64,000 nucleotides of DNA, from NCBI GenBank assembly GCA_004297465.1, contig SCUB01000001.1, positions 726,859 through 790,858 of the forward strand, in the 5' to 3' direction. A model generated the notes under the pieces. That model saw only the letters and a program-made list of their open reading frames with translations. It made no database searches and was not told where the DNA came from. Both the position numbers and the translations under genes were made by a program. Source of the stretch: Xanthobacteraceae bacterium. GTDB lineage: Bacteria; Pseudomonadota; Alphaproteobacteria; Rhizobiales; Xanthobacteraceae. The number at the start of each line of letters is the position of its first letter. Positions within the stretch are counted from its first letter, which is position 1. Of this stretch, positions 1 through 11,069 are shown one piece after another.

Positions 1-1
1 G

Positions 2-568
2 ATCGCCATCGCCGGCTGGATGATCTGGCGCACCTGGCGCGACAACCGTCGCCGTCACTCCCCCCACGGTCACGATCACGGGCACACCCATCATCACGAT
101 CACGGGCACGCTCACCATCATCACGATCACGGCTCCCGCCGCGACGGCGACATGGACCGGGCGCTCGCGGAGGCGCTTGGCGAGGACAGCCTGGACGCCC
201 ACGAGCGCGCCCATGCCGACGACATCCGCCGCCGCTTCGCCAACCGCGACATCACCACGGGGCAGATCGTTATGTTCGGGCTGACCGGCGGCCTCATCCC
301 CTGCCCGGCCGCGATCACGGTGCTGCTGTTGTGCCTGCAGCTCAAGCAGCTCACGCTGGGCGTGGTGCTGGTGTCGTGCTTCAGCATCGGGCTGGCGGTG
401 ACGATGGTGGCGGTCGGCGTGTCGGCGGCGCTGTCGGTCCGCCATGTCGCGCGGCACTGGCCGGGACTGGAAACATTCGCGCAACGCGCGCCCTATGCGT
501 CGGGCGCGCTGATCATCCTCGTCGGCCTCTACATGGCCGCGCACGGCTGGAGCGGCATGGCGGCGTGA
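2..568 (+). CDS. Nickel/cobalt efflux protein, RcnA/NicO family (5' end outside window)
   Basis: The reading frame is open from the first bases of the window, so this is the C-terminal 188 residues of a longer protein. A membrane segment end is followed by a cytosolic or periplasmic loop packed with His and Asp-His-Gly repeats (bases 75-135), typical of NicO/RcnA metal exporters, where the loop binds Ni or Co. After the loop comes the family's membrane motif GGLIPCPAA (about 287-315), then at least two more hydrophobic segments ending close to the C-terminus. In the known family these proteins expel excess Ni2+ or Co2+ through the inner membrane. No metal regulator (RcnR) is visible on this side. 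The family call is secure; the metal is inferred. Confidence 0.88.
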   Translation: MAIAGWMIWRTWRDNRRRHSPHGHDHGHTHHHDHGHAHHHHDHGSRRDGDMDRALAEALGEDSLDAHERAHADDIRRRFANRDITTGQIVMFGLTGGLIPCPAAITVLLLCLQLKQLTLGVVLVSCFSIGLAVTMVAVGVSAALSVRHVARHWPGLETFAQRAPYASGALIILVGLYMAAHGWSGMAA

Positions 569-579
569 CGCCGCCTGCC

Positions 580-810
580 CTAATAGCGGTACCAGCCGCG
601 ATGCTTGCCGCGGGTGAAGCCGAGATGCCGTCCGCGGCTGCGGGTCCAGCCGTAATGGTGGCCACGGCCACCCCGCTTGACCAGGATCGGGCCGCTATCG
701 GACTGGGTGATGCCGGCGACCGGCGGCGGAACGGTCGGCAAGGCCGATGCAGGCAACGCGAGCGCCGCAAACGCGACGGCGATGCCGCCAGCAAGCAGGA
801 TGCGTTTCAT
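580..810 (-). CDS. Small secreted Gly/His/Arg-rich protein
   Basis: A 76-residue protein. The start at 810 is chosen because a strong ribosome binding site (GGAGGAGAC) precedes it and because it gives a clean Sec signal peptide: MKR, then a hydrophobic stretch rich in Ala and Leu ending near residue 23 at ALPAS-AL. The mature part has a Pro/Val-rich beginning and a basic tail rich in Gly, His, Arg, Trp and Tyr. It converges with the metal exporter, with 11 bases between the stops. Similar short secreted proteins with a GRGHHYGW-like tail are common in Rhizobiales and have no assigned function. Metal binding through His residues is possible but unproven. Confidence 0.7.
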   Translation of the reverse strand: MKRILLAGGIAVAFAALALPASALPTVPPPVAGITQSDSGPILVKRGGRGHHYGWTRSRGRHLGFTRGKHRGWYRY

Positions 811-871
811 GAAGGTCTCCTCCCATGAGAAATGACCGGCACGACTCACATAGGAAGGCTTTGCGGGAAAA

Positions 872-1775
872 CTATGACAGCGTGACCGCACGCTTGGCCA
901 TCAGCGCCGCCGCGACGCGGCTCGCCGGCGCGCGGCGGAGCTGCAGCGTGATCCAGTTGGTCGCCTCGACCAGCCGGTCAAGATCGACACCGGTCGCAAG
1001 CCCCATCCCCTCGCACATGTAGACGACGTCCTCGGTCGCGACGTTGCCGGTCGCGCCCGGCGCGTAGGGGCAGCCGCCGAGGCCGCCCGCCGAGCAGTCG
1101 ATGGCGCGCACGCCCTCCTCGAGACCGGCTAGGATGTTGGCGAGCGCCTGGCCGTAGGTGTCGTGGCAGTGCAAAGCGAGGTGTTCGAGCGGCACGGCCT
1201 GCGCCACCGCGCGCAGCATCGCCCGCGCCTTGCCGGGTGTGCCGACGCCGATGGTGTCGCCGAGCGAAATCTCGTAGCAGCCTTCATCCCACAGCATGCG
1301 CGCGACGCGCACCACCGCCGCCACGCTCACCTCGCCCTCATAGGGACAGCCGAGCACGCACGACACATAGCCGCGCACGCGGATGCCGGCGGCTTTTGCG
1401 CGCGCCAGCACCGGACGGAAGCGCTCGATCGACTCGGCGATCGAGCAATTGATGTTGCGCCGGGAGAAGGTCTCCGAGGCCGACGCGAACACCGCGACCA
1501 CTTTGGCGCCGGCGGCTTGCGCGGCGGCCAACCCCTGTTCGTTCGGCACCAGCACGTGGAATTCGCAGTCGCTGCGGGGAAGAACCGCGCGCAGCACCTC
1601 CGCGCTGCCGGCCATCTGCGGTACGCGCTTCTCCGAGACGAAGCTGCCGGCCTCGATGGTGGTGAGGCCCGCCGCGATCAGCCGCTCGATGAACTCGATG
1701 CGCGTCGCCACCGAGACCGGCGTGCGCTCGTTCTGTAATCCGTCGCGCGGACCGACCTCGACGAGACGGATACGC

Positions 1776-1783
<8 letters not shown>
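872..1783 (-). CDS. liuE: Hydroxymethylglutaryl-CoA lyase
   Basis: 303 residues, the usual size of bacterial HMG-CoA lyases. The enzyme cleaves 3-hydroxy-3-methylglutaryl-CoA to acetoacetate and acetyl-CoA, the last step of leucine breakdown. Visible hallmarks of the DRE-TIM fold are the N-terminal VEVGPRDGLQNE motif, the HCHDTYGQ metal-binding stretch and the C-terminal GGLGGCPYAPGATGN loop with the active-site cysteine. The ATG at 1783 has a GGAGGGCGG ribosome binding site. The gene overlaps the end of the carboxylase alpha gene by eight bases, so translation is probably coupled. It is the last gene of the four-gene operon. Confidence 0.95.
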
Positions 1784-3845
<2,062 letters not shown>

Positions 3846-3850
3846 CACGT

Positions 3851-4642
3851 TCAGCTCCACGACGGCTTGCGTTTGTCGAAGAACGCCGCAAGCCCCTCGC
3901 GCGCCTCCGGCGTGGCGCGCTGGTCGGCAATGCCGCGCGCCGTGATCCCGATCAGCTCCGGGGTTACCGGCTCGCCGGCAACGCGGGCGATCAGGCGCTT
4001 GGCCGCCGCCTTGGCCCCCGGCGCGCCGCCGCGCAGCGCTCTTAGGAAATGATCGAGACGCGCGCTCATGCCGTCGAGCCTGACGACCTCATGGACGAGA
4101 CCGATCCGGTTCGCCTCGTGGGCGCCAAACACCTCGGCGGTCTGGAAGTAGCGCCGCGCGGCGGTGACGCCGATGGCGCGAACCACATAGGGACTGATGA
4201 CCGAAGGGATGAGGCCGAGCCGCACCTCGGAGAGACAGAATTGCGCATCCTCGGATGCGATCGCGATGTCGCAGCAGGCGGCAAGGCCGACGCCGCCGCC
4301 ATAGACCGCGCCCTGGATGCAGCCGATCACCGTCTGCGGCAGCCGGTCGAGCGATGACAGCATGGCCGCGAGCTTGCCGGCGTCCGCGACATTCTCGGCA
4401 TGCGAGAAGCCGGCGGCACGACGCATCCAGTCGAGATCGCCGCCGGCGCAGAAATTTTTTCCCGCCCCGGCAAGGATCACGGTGGAGAGTTCGGCATCAC
4501 GGGTAAAGCCGTCGAACGCATGCTGCAAGGTGGCGATCAGATGCTCGTCGAAGGCGTTGTTGCGCGCTGGCCGGTTGAGCGTGAGGCGCACGACGCGCGC
4601 GTCGAGGCGTTCGATGCGGACAAGCTCGCTCATGGTGCTCAT
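3851..4642 (-). CDS. liuC: Enoyl-CoA hydratase family protein, probable methylglutaconyl-CoA hydratase
   Basis: 263 residues of the crotonase fold. The first oxyanion-hole motif (AGAGKNFCAGGDLDWM) and the second (YGGGVGLAACCDIAIAS) are intact. In leucine breakdown this enzyme hydrates 3-methylglutaconyl-CoA, the product of the carboxylase, to HMG-CoA, the substrate of the lyase two genes downstream. The start is either the ATG at 4642 or the one nine bases further in (4633); both follow the end of the carboxylase beta gene within 17 bases. The substrate is inferred from the operon, since crotonases cannot be told apart by motifs alone. Confidence 0.9.
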   Translation of the reverse strand: MSTMSELVRIERLDARVVRLTLNRPARNNAFDEHLIATLQHAFDGFTRDAELSTVILAGAGKNFCAGGDLDWMRRAAGFSHAENVADAGKLAAMLSSLDRLPQTVIGCIQGAVYGGGVGLAACCDIAIASEDAQFCLSEVRLGLIPSVISPYVVRAIGVTAARRYFQTAEVFGAHEANRIGLVHEVVRLDGMSARLDHFLRALRGGAPGAKAAAKRLIARVAGEPVTPELIGITARGIADQRATPEAREGLAAFFDKRKPSWS

Positions 4643-4649
4643 TTGGGGC

Positions 4650-6257
4650 CTACATCCTGAACAGGCCGAACCGCGTCGGCTCGACCGGCGCGTTGGCCGC
4701 GGCCGACAGCGCCAGGCCAAGCACCTGCCGCGTGTCGGCCGGATCGATGATGCCGTCGTCCCACAGCCGCGCCGTGGCGTAATACGGATGGCCCTGGGTT
4801 TCATACTGGGCGCGGATCGGTTGCCTGAACGCCTCCTCTTCCTCGGCCGTCCAGGTGCCGCCCTTGGCCTCGATGTTGTCCCGCCGCAGCATGCTGAGCA
4901 CGGTGGCGGCCTGTTCGCCGCCCATCACCGAGACGCGCGCGTTCGGCCAGATCCACAGGAAGCGCGGGCTGTAGGCGCGGCCGCACATGCCGTAATTGCC
5001 GGCGCCGTGCGAGCCGCCGATGATGACCGTGAACTTCGGCACCGCGGCGGTCGCCACCGCCGTCACCATCTTGGCGCCGTCGCGCGCGATGCCGCCGGCC
5101 TCGTATTTCTTGCCGACCATGAAGCCGGTGACGTTCTGCAGGAACAGCAGCGGAATGTCGCGCTGGCAGCAAAGCTCGATGAAATGCGCGCCCTTGAGCG
5201 CGCTCTCCGAAAACAGGATGCCGTTGTTGGCGAGGATGCCGACCGGAAAGCCCCAGATGTGGGCGAAGCCGCACACCAGCGTCTGGCCGTACAGCTTCTT
5301 GAACTCGTCGAACTCGGAGGCGTCGACCAGCCGGGCGATAACCTCGCGCACGTCATAGGGCTTGCGGCCGTCGGCCGGCACGATGCCGTAGATGTCCTCG
5401 GCGGGATAGAGCGGATCGCGCGGGCTGCGCCAGGCCGCATCGGCGCGCTGCGCGGGTTTGAGCGTGGTCACGATGCGGCGCGCGATGCCGATGGCGTGGG
5501 CGTCGTCGAGCGCGTAATGGTCGGTGACGCCGGAATGGCGGCTGTGCACGTCGGCGCCGCCCAATTCCTCGGCGGTCACCTCTTCGCCGGTGGCGGCCTT
5601 GACCAGCGGCGGGCCGCCGAGAAAAATGGTGCCCTGGTTGCGCACGATGATGCTCTCGTCGGCCATCGCCGGCACGTAGGCGCCGCCCGCCGTGCACGAG
5701 CCCATGACGATGGCGATCTGCGGAATGCCGAGCGCCGACATCTGCGCCTGATTGTAGAAGATGCGGCCGAAGTGGCGCTCGTCGGGGAACACCTCGTCCT
5801 GGGTCGGCAGGTTGGCGCCGCCGGAATCGACCAGGTAGACGCAGGGCAGATGGTTCTGCCGCGCCATGTCCTGCGCGCGCAGGTGCTTCTTCACGGTGAG
5901 CGGATAATAGCTGCCACCCTTGATGGTGGCGTCATTGGCGATGATCATGCACTCGCGACCGGCGACGCGCCCGACGCCGGTGACGACGCTGGCCGAATGC
6001 ACGTCGCCGCCGTAGAGCCCGTAGGCCGCGAGCGGCGACAGTTCGAGGAACGCGGTGCCGGGATCGATCAGGAGATCGATACGGTCACGCGCCAGGAGCT
6101 TGCCGCGCGCGACGTGCTTTTCGCGCGACGCCTTGCCGCCGCCAACGAAGGCGGCGATGAGCTTCGCGCGCAGATCGGCGGTAAGCACGGCATAGGCCGC
6201 GACGTTACGGGTAAAATCAGGAGCGTGACGATCGATCTTGGTCGGCAGCACGTGCAT
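4650..6257 (-). CDS. liuB: 3-methylcrotonyl-CoA carboxylase, beta (carboxyltransferase) subunit
   Basis: 535 residues, the typical length of the beta subunit. It belongs to the carboxyltransferase family and moves the carboxyl group from biotin to 3-methylcrotonyl-CoA. Recognisable stretches are [19 protein letters not shown] near the N-terminus, [14 protein letters not shown] in the first half-domain and [16 protein letters not shown] with MGGEQAA in the second. It is the first gene of the operon and is divergent from a TetR regulator. Downstream follow the hydratase, the alpha subunit and HMG-CoA lyase, all nearly touching. Isovaleryl-CoA dehydrogenase, often part of such operons, is absent here. 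Confidence 0.95.
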   Translation of the reverse strand: MHVLPTKIDRHAPDFTRNVAAYAVLTADLRAKLIAAFVGGGKASREKHVARGKLLARDRIDLLIDPGTAFLELSPLAAYGLYGGDVHSASVVTGVGRVAGRECMIIANDATIKGGSYYPLTVKKHLRAQDMARQNHLPCVYLVDSGGANLPTQDEVFPDERHFGRIFYNQAQMSALGIPQIAIVMGSCTAGGAYVPAMADESIIVRNQGTIFLGGPPLVKAATGEEVTAEELGGADVHSRHSGVTDHYALDDAHAIGIARRIVTTLKPAQRADAAWRSPRDPLYPAEDIYGIVPADGRKPYDVREVIARLVDASEFDEFKKLYGQTLVCGFAHIWGFPVGILANNGILFSESALKGAHFIELCCQRDIPLLFLQNVTGFMVGKKYEAGGIARDGAKMVTAVATAAVPKFTVIIGGSHGAGNYGMCGRAYSPRFLWIWPNARVSVMGGEQAATVLSMLRRDNIEAKGGTWTAEEEEAFRQPIRAQYETQGHPYYATARLWDDGIIDPADTRQVLGLALSAAANAPVEPTRFGLFRM

Positions 6258-6392
6258 CGGGACGGATTCCGGGCGAAGGGGGCGATCCGGCGAACAAGGC
6301 CCTTGCCATGATAGCCGGAGCCGTTAAACTTACAAGCGTTCGTTTTTATGCAAGGTTTCCCGCGCGGTCAGCCGCCCTCAGGACCTTTCGCC
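6258..6392. promoter_or_regulatory. Divergent promoter region of the leucine-degradation operon and its TetR gene
   Basis: 135 bases between the divergent starts of the carboxylase beta gene and the TetR gene. An AT-rich stretch at about 6325-6350, containing TTACAAGCGTTCGTTTTTA, stands out from the GC-rich surroundings. CGTTCGTTT looks like one half of a TetR-type operator and TTACAAGCG like a degenerate other half, but the dyad is imperfect. That this is the operator for the neighbouring regulator is inferred only from position. Confidence 0.4.
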
Positions 6393-7103
6393 ATGGCCCG
6401 CAAGACCGGCGCTTCCGGCGCCGCCACCCTCAAGGCGATCCGCCAGGCCGGGCTCAAACTGATGGCCCAGCACGGCTACGAGGCCATGAGCCTGCGGCAT
6501 CTGGCGGCCGAAGTCGGCATCCAGGCCGGTTCGCTGTACAACCACATCGCCACCAAGCAGGAGCTTCTGGTCGGGCTGATCCGCGCGCACATGGAGGAAC
6601 TGATCCGGGCGCTCGATGCCGCGCTCGACGGCCACGACGATCCGGCCGACCGGCTCCGGGCGTTCGTCGCGTTCCATGTCGGCACGCATCTGCTCAAGCG
6701 GCAGGAGGTCTATGTCAGCACCTTCGAACTGCGTGCGCTGGAGCGGACCAATTACGCCAAGGTGGTGCGGCTCAGGCGTCGTTACGAGCAACGGCTGACC
6801 CGCATCCTCGACGACGGCAAGGCGCGCCGCCGGTTCGTGTTCGACGATACGCGGGTGACGGCCTACGCCATCCTCGCCATGCTGACAGGCGTATGCACCT
6901 GGTACCGCCCGAAGGGCCGCCTCAGCCGGCAGGCCATCATCGACATCCATACCCGGCTGGTGATGAAGGGTGTGGGCGTTAAATCCCGCGTCCGGACAGC
7001 CGCAAAGATCGGCGTCAAATCAGCTGCCAAGGCAAAGTCCGCGGCGGCGAAGGGGCGCGCCAAGCGACCGGCGCACAAGCCCCGCCCGGCGCGCGCGGCC
7101 TGA
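6393..7103 (+). CDS. TetR/AcrR family transcriptional regulator
   Basis: 236 residues from the ATG at 6393; an upstream in-frame ATG at 6348 would add 15 residues without family likeness. The N-terminal helix-turn-helix is clear (about residues 14-60), ending in the TetR-typical AAEVGIQAGSLYNHIATKQELL. The middle is an all-helical ligand-binding domain. The last 35 or so residues are a Lys/Ala/Arg-rich, probably disordered tail. It is divergent from the methylcrotonyl-CoA carboxylase operon and by analogy should repress it and be released by an acyl-CoA intermediate. Many gamma- and betaproteobacteria use the MerR-type LiuR for this task, so a TetR protein is a lineage variant. Confidence 0.9.
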   Translation: MARKTGASGAATLKAIRQAGLKLMAQHGYEAMSLRHLAAEVGIQAGSLYNHIATKQELLVGLIRAHMEELIRALDAALDGHDDPADRLRAFVAFHVGTHLLKRQEVYVSTFELRALERTNYAKVVRLRRRYEQRLTRILDDGKARRRFVFDDTRVTAYAILAMLTGVCTWYRPKGRLSRQAIIDIHTRLVMKGVGVKSRVRTAAKIGVKSAAKAKSAAAKGRAKRPAHKPRPARAA

Positions 7104-7116
7104 TGGTCTCGGAAAA

Positions 7117-7422
7117 TCAGTGCGTCCAGGGCTCGGAGCGGCGGGTGATGAAGTTGTCCGAATAGGACGCCTTGCGGCGGGCCGGTTCGTTCGGTTCGAA
7201 CACCTGATAGGCGATGCCGTTACGATGGCAGTAGGCCTCGGCCGCCTCGCGGCTGTCGAAGCGCAGCGTGAGCTGCTGCTTCATGTCGCCGGAGCTGGTC
7301 CAGCCCATCAGCGGCTCGACCACGCGCGGCTGCTCGAGTTCATGCACCACAACCCAATCCTTGGTCTTGGCGGTGCCCGATTGCATGGCGTTCTTGGCCG
7401 GACGGTAGATGCGCGCAGTCAT
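7117..7422 (-). CDS. NADH dehydrogenase accessory subunit, NDUFS4-like (ETC complex I)
   Basis: 101 residues, beginning MTARIYRPAKNAMQSG and ending SDNFITRRSEPWTH. This matches the ETC complex I conserved-region family, whose mitochondrial member is the 18-kDa NDUFS4 subunit. The bacterial homologue is found mainly in Alphaproteobacteria, where it is a supernumerary subunit of the respiratory complex I peripheral arm. The start at 7422 is the only ATG that gives the conserved N-terminus. The gene converges with the TetR gene (13 bases between stops) and stands apart from any nuo cluster in this window. Confidence 0.9.
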   Translation of the reverse strand: MTARIYRPAKNAMQSGTAKTKDWVVVHELEQPRVVEPLMGWTSSGDMKQQLTLRFDSREAAEAYCHRNGIAYQVFEPNEPARRKASYSDNFITRRSEPWTH

Positions 7423-7546
7423 GATGGTCGTCTGCCCCAGGGTTTCGAGGTGCCGGCATGGGCCGCCGGCGACTTTCAGCCTTCGTCTATACCAATCCTG
7501 TTCACGAAACCAACCCCCGCCGGGCCGAGGCCCGAAGAACGGAGGC

Positions 7547-7623
7547 TGGTCGGGGCAGCAGGATTTGAACCTGCGACCTGCAGTACCCAAAACTGCCGCG
7601 CTACCAGGCTGCGCTATACCCCG
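7547..7623 (-). tRNA. tRNA-Pro (anticodon TGG)
   Basis: On the minus strand 77 bases fold as a complete tRNA. The acceptor stem CGGGGTA pairs with its 3' partner before the encoded CCA. The D-arm is AGCGCAGCCTGGTAGCGC. The anticodon stem GCAGT/ACTGC encloses the loop TTTGGGT, with TGG in the anticodon position. The T-arm carries the usual GGTTCAAATCC. The sequence closely resembles proteobacterial tRNA-Pro(UGG). Confidence 0.97.
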
Positions 7624-7712
7624 CCGCCGGCCGGAAAAAGCCGGAAATCGCCCCGTCGATACACGCTTCCCCGGCCCCCAGCAAGGCGGACAAGCCCCCG
7701 TGGGCGGCAGGA

Positions 7713-8201
7713 TTACGGCCGGAACAGGCCGGCGGCAACGCGGTCGCCGGGCGCGATGCCGTATTTGCGCGCGGTGCCGCCCACCACCTCCAGCACAGCC
7801 CGGACCGGCCCGTTCGATGAGATGATGCGCGTCGATTCCGGCACGGTGTTCTCGGCGATGCGGTGGATGCGGCCGTCGGCCCTGATGAAGATCATGTCGA
7901 GCGAGACATAGGTGTTCTTCATCCACATCGAGACTTCCTGCTCGGGCGAGAAGTCGAACAGCATGCCGCGGCCTTCCGGCAGCTCGCGGCGATACATCAG
8001 CCCGCGCGCCCGCTCCTCGTCGCTGCGCGCCATTTCCACGGCGAACACGTGGACGCCCGAGTGGGTGACGATTTCGACCGTCTCGAGTCCGGCGGCGCGA
8101 GCGGCTGCCGGCAGCAAGATGGCAAAAGCCAGGGCGGCAATGGCGGCAATCCGGGCAAGCGCCCGGTTGAGACCCATCCCGGTTCGGATCGTCAGAGCCA
8201 T
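7713..8201 (-). CDS. DUF192 family secreted protein
   Basis: 162 residues from the ATG at 8201. An N-terminal signal peptide (hydrophobic AAIAALAFAILLPAAARA) is followed by a DUF192 domain with the hallmark stretches ERARGLMYRRELPEG, GMLFDF and VSMWMKNT, and a C-terminal EVVGGTARKYGI. DUF192 proteins are small periplasmic or membrane-anchored beta-rich proteins of unknown biochemical role. It is followed downstream by tRNA-Pro and preceded by the cold-shock-domain gene on the same strand, a pairing I recall from other Rhizobiales. It may share the cold-shock gene's promoter, although 172 bases separate them. Confidence 0.9.
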   Translation of the reverse strand: MALTIRTGMGLNRALARIAAIAALAFAILLPAAARAAGLETVEIVTHSGVHVFAVEMARSDEERARGLMYRRELPEGRGMLFDFSPEQEVSMWMKNTYVSLDMIFIRADGRIHRIAENTVPESTRIISSNGPVRAVLEVVGGTARKYGIAPGDRVAAGLFRP

Positions 8202-8373
8202 GATGTCATTCCCGCCAGTCCCCGCGAGGGCAAAATCCGGCATGCCTGATCCGGCACGCCCAGGCCCGCCGCCGTTGCAGACTGGATGCAGAATAATGAT
8301 GACATGGGAAAGGCAAGCGCAACGCGTCGCCGTCGCGGCTTGTTCGGTTCGGGCTTGTTTAATTCCGGCGGGT

Positions 8374-9117
8374 TCAGTGCGAGGACGGGCCGAGCGGGCC
8401 GGTTTCGGGGTGGATCTCCGCCGCCATCATGCCCTTGGAGCCGGGCCCGAAGCGGACCAGCACATACTGACCGGGCCGCAACTCGGCCATGCCGCAGCGG
8501 CGTAGCGTTTCCATGTGCACGAAGATGTCCGGCGTGCCGTCGCCTCTGGTCAGAAAGCCGAAACCGCGCAGGCGGTTGAACCATTTCACCTGCGCCCGCT
8601 CCAGGCCGCTGGTGGCCGTCACCGTGACATGGGTGCGTGGCGGCAGCATCTGCGCCGGGTGGATGGCGGTGGATTCGTCCATCGACAGGATGCGGAAGGC
8701 CTGATAGCCGCGGTGGCGGCGCAGCACCTCGCACACCACGCGGGCGCCTTCATAGGCGGTCTGGTAGCCGTCGCGGCGCAGGCAGGTCACGTGCAGCAGA
8801 ATGTCGGGCAGCCCGCCGTTGTCTGGAACGATGAAGCCGTAGCCCTTCGAGGCGTCGAACCATTTGATGGCGCCGCTGACCTCGATCAGGCTCTCGGCGA
8901 CTTCGGTGCCGAGCGCGGCGCTGTCATGGCCAAGGCCGGAATTGCGCGGGTTGAACGTGACCGCCCCCACCGCCTGCTCGCCGACCATGCCCAGCGATCC
9001 GCCAAGCTGCCCCGTCAACTGGCCTGCGAAAGATTCGGGAGCCGTGCGCCCGAACACCGGCATGTCGCCGGAGACCGTCATTCCAGGCTTTTTCGACTCG
9101 AATGCGTCCGACCCCAT
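8374..9117 (-). CDS. Protein with two cold-shock domains
   Basis: About 247 residues from the ATG at 9117. Alternatives are the ATG at 9192 and starts further in, because the first 80 residues are not conserved-looking. Two cold-shock domains follow. The first (about 80-145) has [18 protein letters not shown] with the RNP1-like KGYGFI. The second (about 170-240) has [18 protein letters not shown] with RGFGFL, and each is followed by an RNP2-like DIxxHVT or DIFVHME. Such proteins bind single-stranded RNA or DNA and melt mRNA structure. Tandem-domain versions are typical of Alphaproteobacteria. A TTGACA hexamer at 9217-9222 on the minus strand may be a promoter element. Confidence 0.9.
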   Translation of the reverse strand: MGSDAFESKKPGMTVSGDMPVFGRTAPESFAGQLTGQLGGSLGMVGEQAVGAVTFNPRNSGLGHDSAALGTEVAESLIEVSGAIKWFDASKGYGFIVPDNGGLPDILLHVTCLRRDGYQTAYEGARVVCEVLRRHRGYQAFRILSMDESTAIHPAQMLPPRTHVTVTATSGLERAQVKWFNRLRGFGFLTRGDGTPDIFVHMETLRRCGMAELRPGQYVLVRFGPGSKGMMAAEIHPETGPLGPSSH

Positions 9118-9291
9118 TACCCCGGATCCCGTCCGTCGCGCGACCACATCACTCACCCTGCACGATCCAGCACGACCTGCTTGATCGCGCATGGCACCAC
9201 AGCGCGAATCTGATGCTGTCAAGGATAACATTCCGATTCCTGCCGCAAAGAAGAAAATCGAATCGGCACGAAGCTATGAACAACCTTGCGA

Positions 9292-10053
9292 TCAGAAAGC
9301 CACAGCGGCGGCGAGGATGTCGCCGATGTCGTCATGAATCACCAGGTCGGCGGTATCGTCATGGTCGGTCGAGTCACGATTGAGAATGACAAGCTTGGCG
9401 CCATTCTTCTTCGCCATCAGCGGAAACCCCGCCGCCGGCCACACCACCAGCGAGGAACCGACAGCGAGGAACAGGTCGCAGCCACGCGCCAGTTCCGCCG
9501 CGCGCGCCATGGCATCCTCCGGCATCGGCTGGCCGAATGAGATAGTGGCCGTCTTGACCGGCCCGCCGCACTCCGGACAGGACGGCGCCACTCCGCCCGC
9601 CGCCTCGAAGCGCTCCCGTACCCAGTGCAGCATATGATGCCCGCCGCACTTCATGCACAGCGCATAGGTGGTGTTGCCATGCAGTTCGACGACGTCTGCG
9701 GGCTCGATGCCGGAGCGCTGGTGCAGATTGTCGATGTTCTGGGTCACCACCGCGGGCGCCTTGCCTCGCCGGTACAGTTCCGCCAGCGCCCGGTGGCCCC
9801 GCCCCGGCTCGGCGCGGGCGAAATACTCCTCCATGGCGAAGCGGCGCCGCCAGGCCTCGTCGCGCATCGCCTGGCTGGTCATGAAGGCATCGAACGGGAT
9901 CGGCTGGTTCCGGCTCCACAGCCCGCCGGGCGAGCGGAAATCGGGGATGCCGCATTCGGTGGAAATGCCGGCGCCGGTGAACGGCACGATGACCCGCGCG
10001 GCCTCGATCATCGCCCGCAGCCGGCGAATGCGCCCGGTGCGCTCCGCCGTCAT
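9292..10053 (-). CDS. Sir2-family NAD-dependent protein deacylase (sirtuin)
   Basis: 253 residues from the ATG at 10053. NAD-binding motifs FTGAGISTECGIPDFR (about 25-40) and TQNIDNLH (104-111) are present, with the catalytic His125 in VVELHGNT. Zinc is held by Cys133/Cys136 and Cys159/Cys162, and GSSLVVWPAAGFP follows. Sirtuins remove acetyl or longer acyl groups from lysines, making nicotinamide and O-acyl-ADP-ribose. The start lies five bases after the livM stop, so the gene is the last of a seven-gene operon that begins with an AMP-forming acyl-CoA ligase. Since such ligases are classical targets of acetylation and sirtuin deacetylation, it may regulate the ligase; this is inferred from position and precedent. 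Confidence 0.94.
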   Translation of the reverse strand: MTAERTGRIRRLRAMIEAARVIVPFTGAGISTECGIPDFRSPGGLWSRNQPIPFDAFMTSQAMRDEAWRRRFAMEEYFARAEPGRGHRALAELYRRGKAPAVVTQNIDNLHQRSGIEPADVVELHGNTTYALCMKCGGHHMLHWVRERFEAAGGVAPSCPECGGPVKTATISFGQPMPEDAMARAAELARGCDLFLAVGSSLVVWPAAGFPLMAKKNGAKLVILNRDSTDHDDTADLVIHDDIGDILAAAVAF

Positions 10054-10057
10054 GGGA

Positions 10058-11053
10058 TCAATGGCCGCCGCCGGGCGGGCCGTTGGGCTTTTTACCGCCG
10101 AGCCAGGCGCCCAGCTCGCCAACGATGCCGCGCCGGAACAACAGCACGCAGATCACGAAGAACGAGCCGATGATGACGCTCACCCACGGGCCGACCTTGT
10201 CGGCCAGTTCGTTCTGCAGCGTCACGATGACGCCGGCCCCGATCACCGGCCCGAAAATGGTGCCGACGCCGCCGAGCAGCGTCATCAGCACCACCTCGCC
10301 GGACATGTGCCAGTGCGCGTCGGCGAGCGAAGCGAGCTGGAACGTCAGCGCCTTGGCCGAGCCGGCAAGCCCCGACAGCGCCGCCGACATCACGAAGGCG
10401 CTGAGCTTGTAATAACCGACGTCGAAACCGAGCGAGATGGCGCGCGGCTCGTTCTCGCGGATGGCCTTGAGGATCTGCCCGAACGGCGAATGCACGGTGC
10501 GGTAGATGGCCAGCAGGCCGAGGAAGAAGATGGCGAACACCACGTAATACATGGTGAGGTTGTCGGACAGGTTGATGATGCCGAACAGCCGGCCGCGCGG
10601 CACGCCTTGAAGGCCGTTCTCGCCACCGGTGAAGTTCAACTGCAGGCACAGGAAATACACCATCTGCGCCAGCGCCAGCGTGATCATGGCGAAGTAGATG
10701 CCGGCGCGGCGGATCGCCAGCGCGCCGATGACGAAGCCAAGCAGCGCCGCGCTCGCCATGCCGGCCAGAAGGCCCAGTTCCGGCGGCCAGCCCCATTCCT
10801 TGACCACATGGCCGCAGATATAGGCGGCGCCGCCGAAGAACGCTGCATGGCCAAACGACAAAAGCCCGCCATAGCCGAGCAGCAGGTTGAAGGCGCAGGC
10901 GAACAGCGCGAAGCACCACACCTTCATCAGGAAGGTCGGATAGAGGAACAGCGGTCCCAGCCCGCCGGCCACCAGCAGCGCGGCGAAGCCGAGGAAGGCG
11001 CGGTAATCGACCCTGCGGACGGCGTCCGGAGCAGTCATGGTTGTCATCGCCAT
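10058..11053 (-). CDS. livM: HAAT-type ABC transporter permease, LivM-like (operon 1)
   Basis: 331 residues with about nine to ten hydrophobic segments. It has the family's LLLGYGGLLSFGHAAFFGGAAY stretch, cut here to the key part GGLLSFGHAAF, and the permease coupling region GVGTIFGPVIGAG near the C-terminus. With LivH it forms the membrane channel of a branched-chain amino acid or carboxylic acid importer. The start at 11053 is one of three closely spaced in-frame ATGs (11053, 11047, 11038). It follows livH by 16 bases and is followed by the sirtuin gene after five. Confidence 0.93.
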   Translation of the reverse strand: MAMTTMTAPDAVRRVDYRAFLGFAALLVAGGLGPLFLYPTFLMKVWCFALFACAFNLLLGYGGLLSFGHAAFFGGAAYICGHVVKEWGWPPELGLLAGMASAALLGFVIGALAIRRAGIYFAMITLALAQMVYFLCLQLNFTGGENGLQGVPRGRLFGIINLSDNLTMYYVVFAIFFLGLLAIYRTVHSPFGQILKAIRENEPRAISLGFDVGYYKLSAFVMSAALSGLAGSAKALTFQLASLADAHWHMSGEVVLMTLLGGVGTIFGPVIGAGVIVTLQNELADKVGPWVSVIIGSFFVICVLLFRRGIVGELGAWLGGKKPNGPPGGGH

Positions 11054-11069
11054 TTGCCTGATTTGCTCC

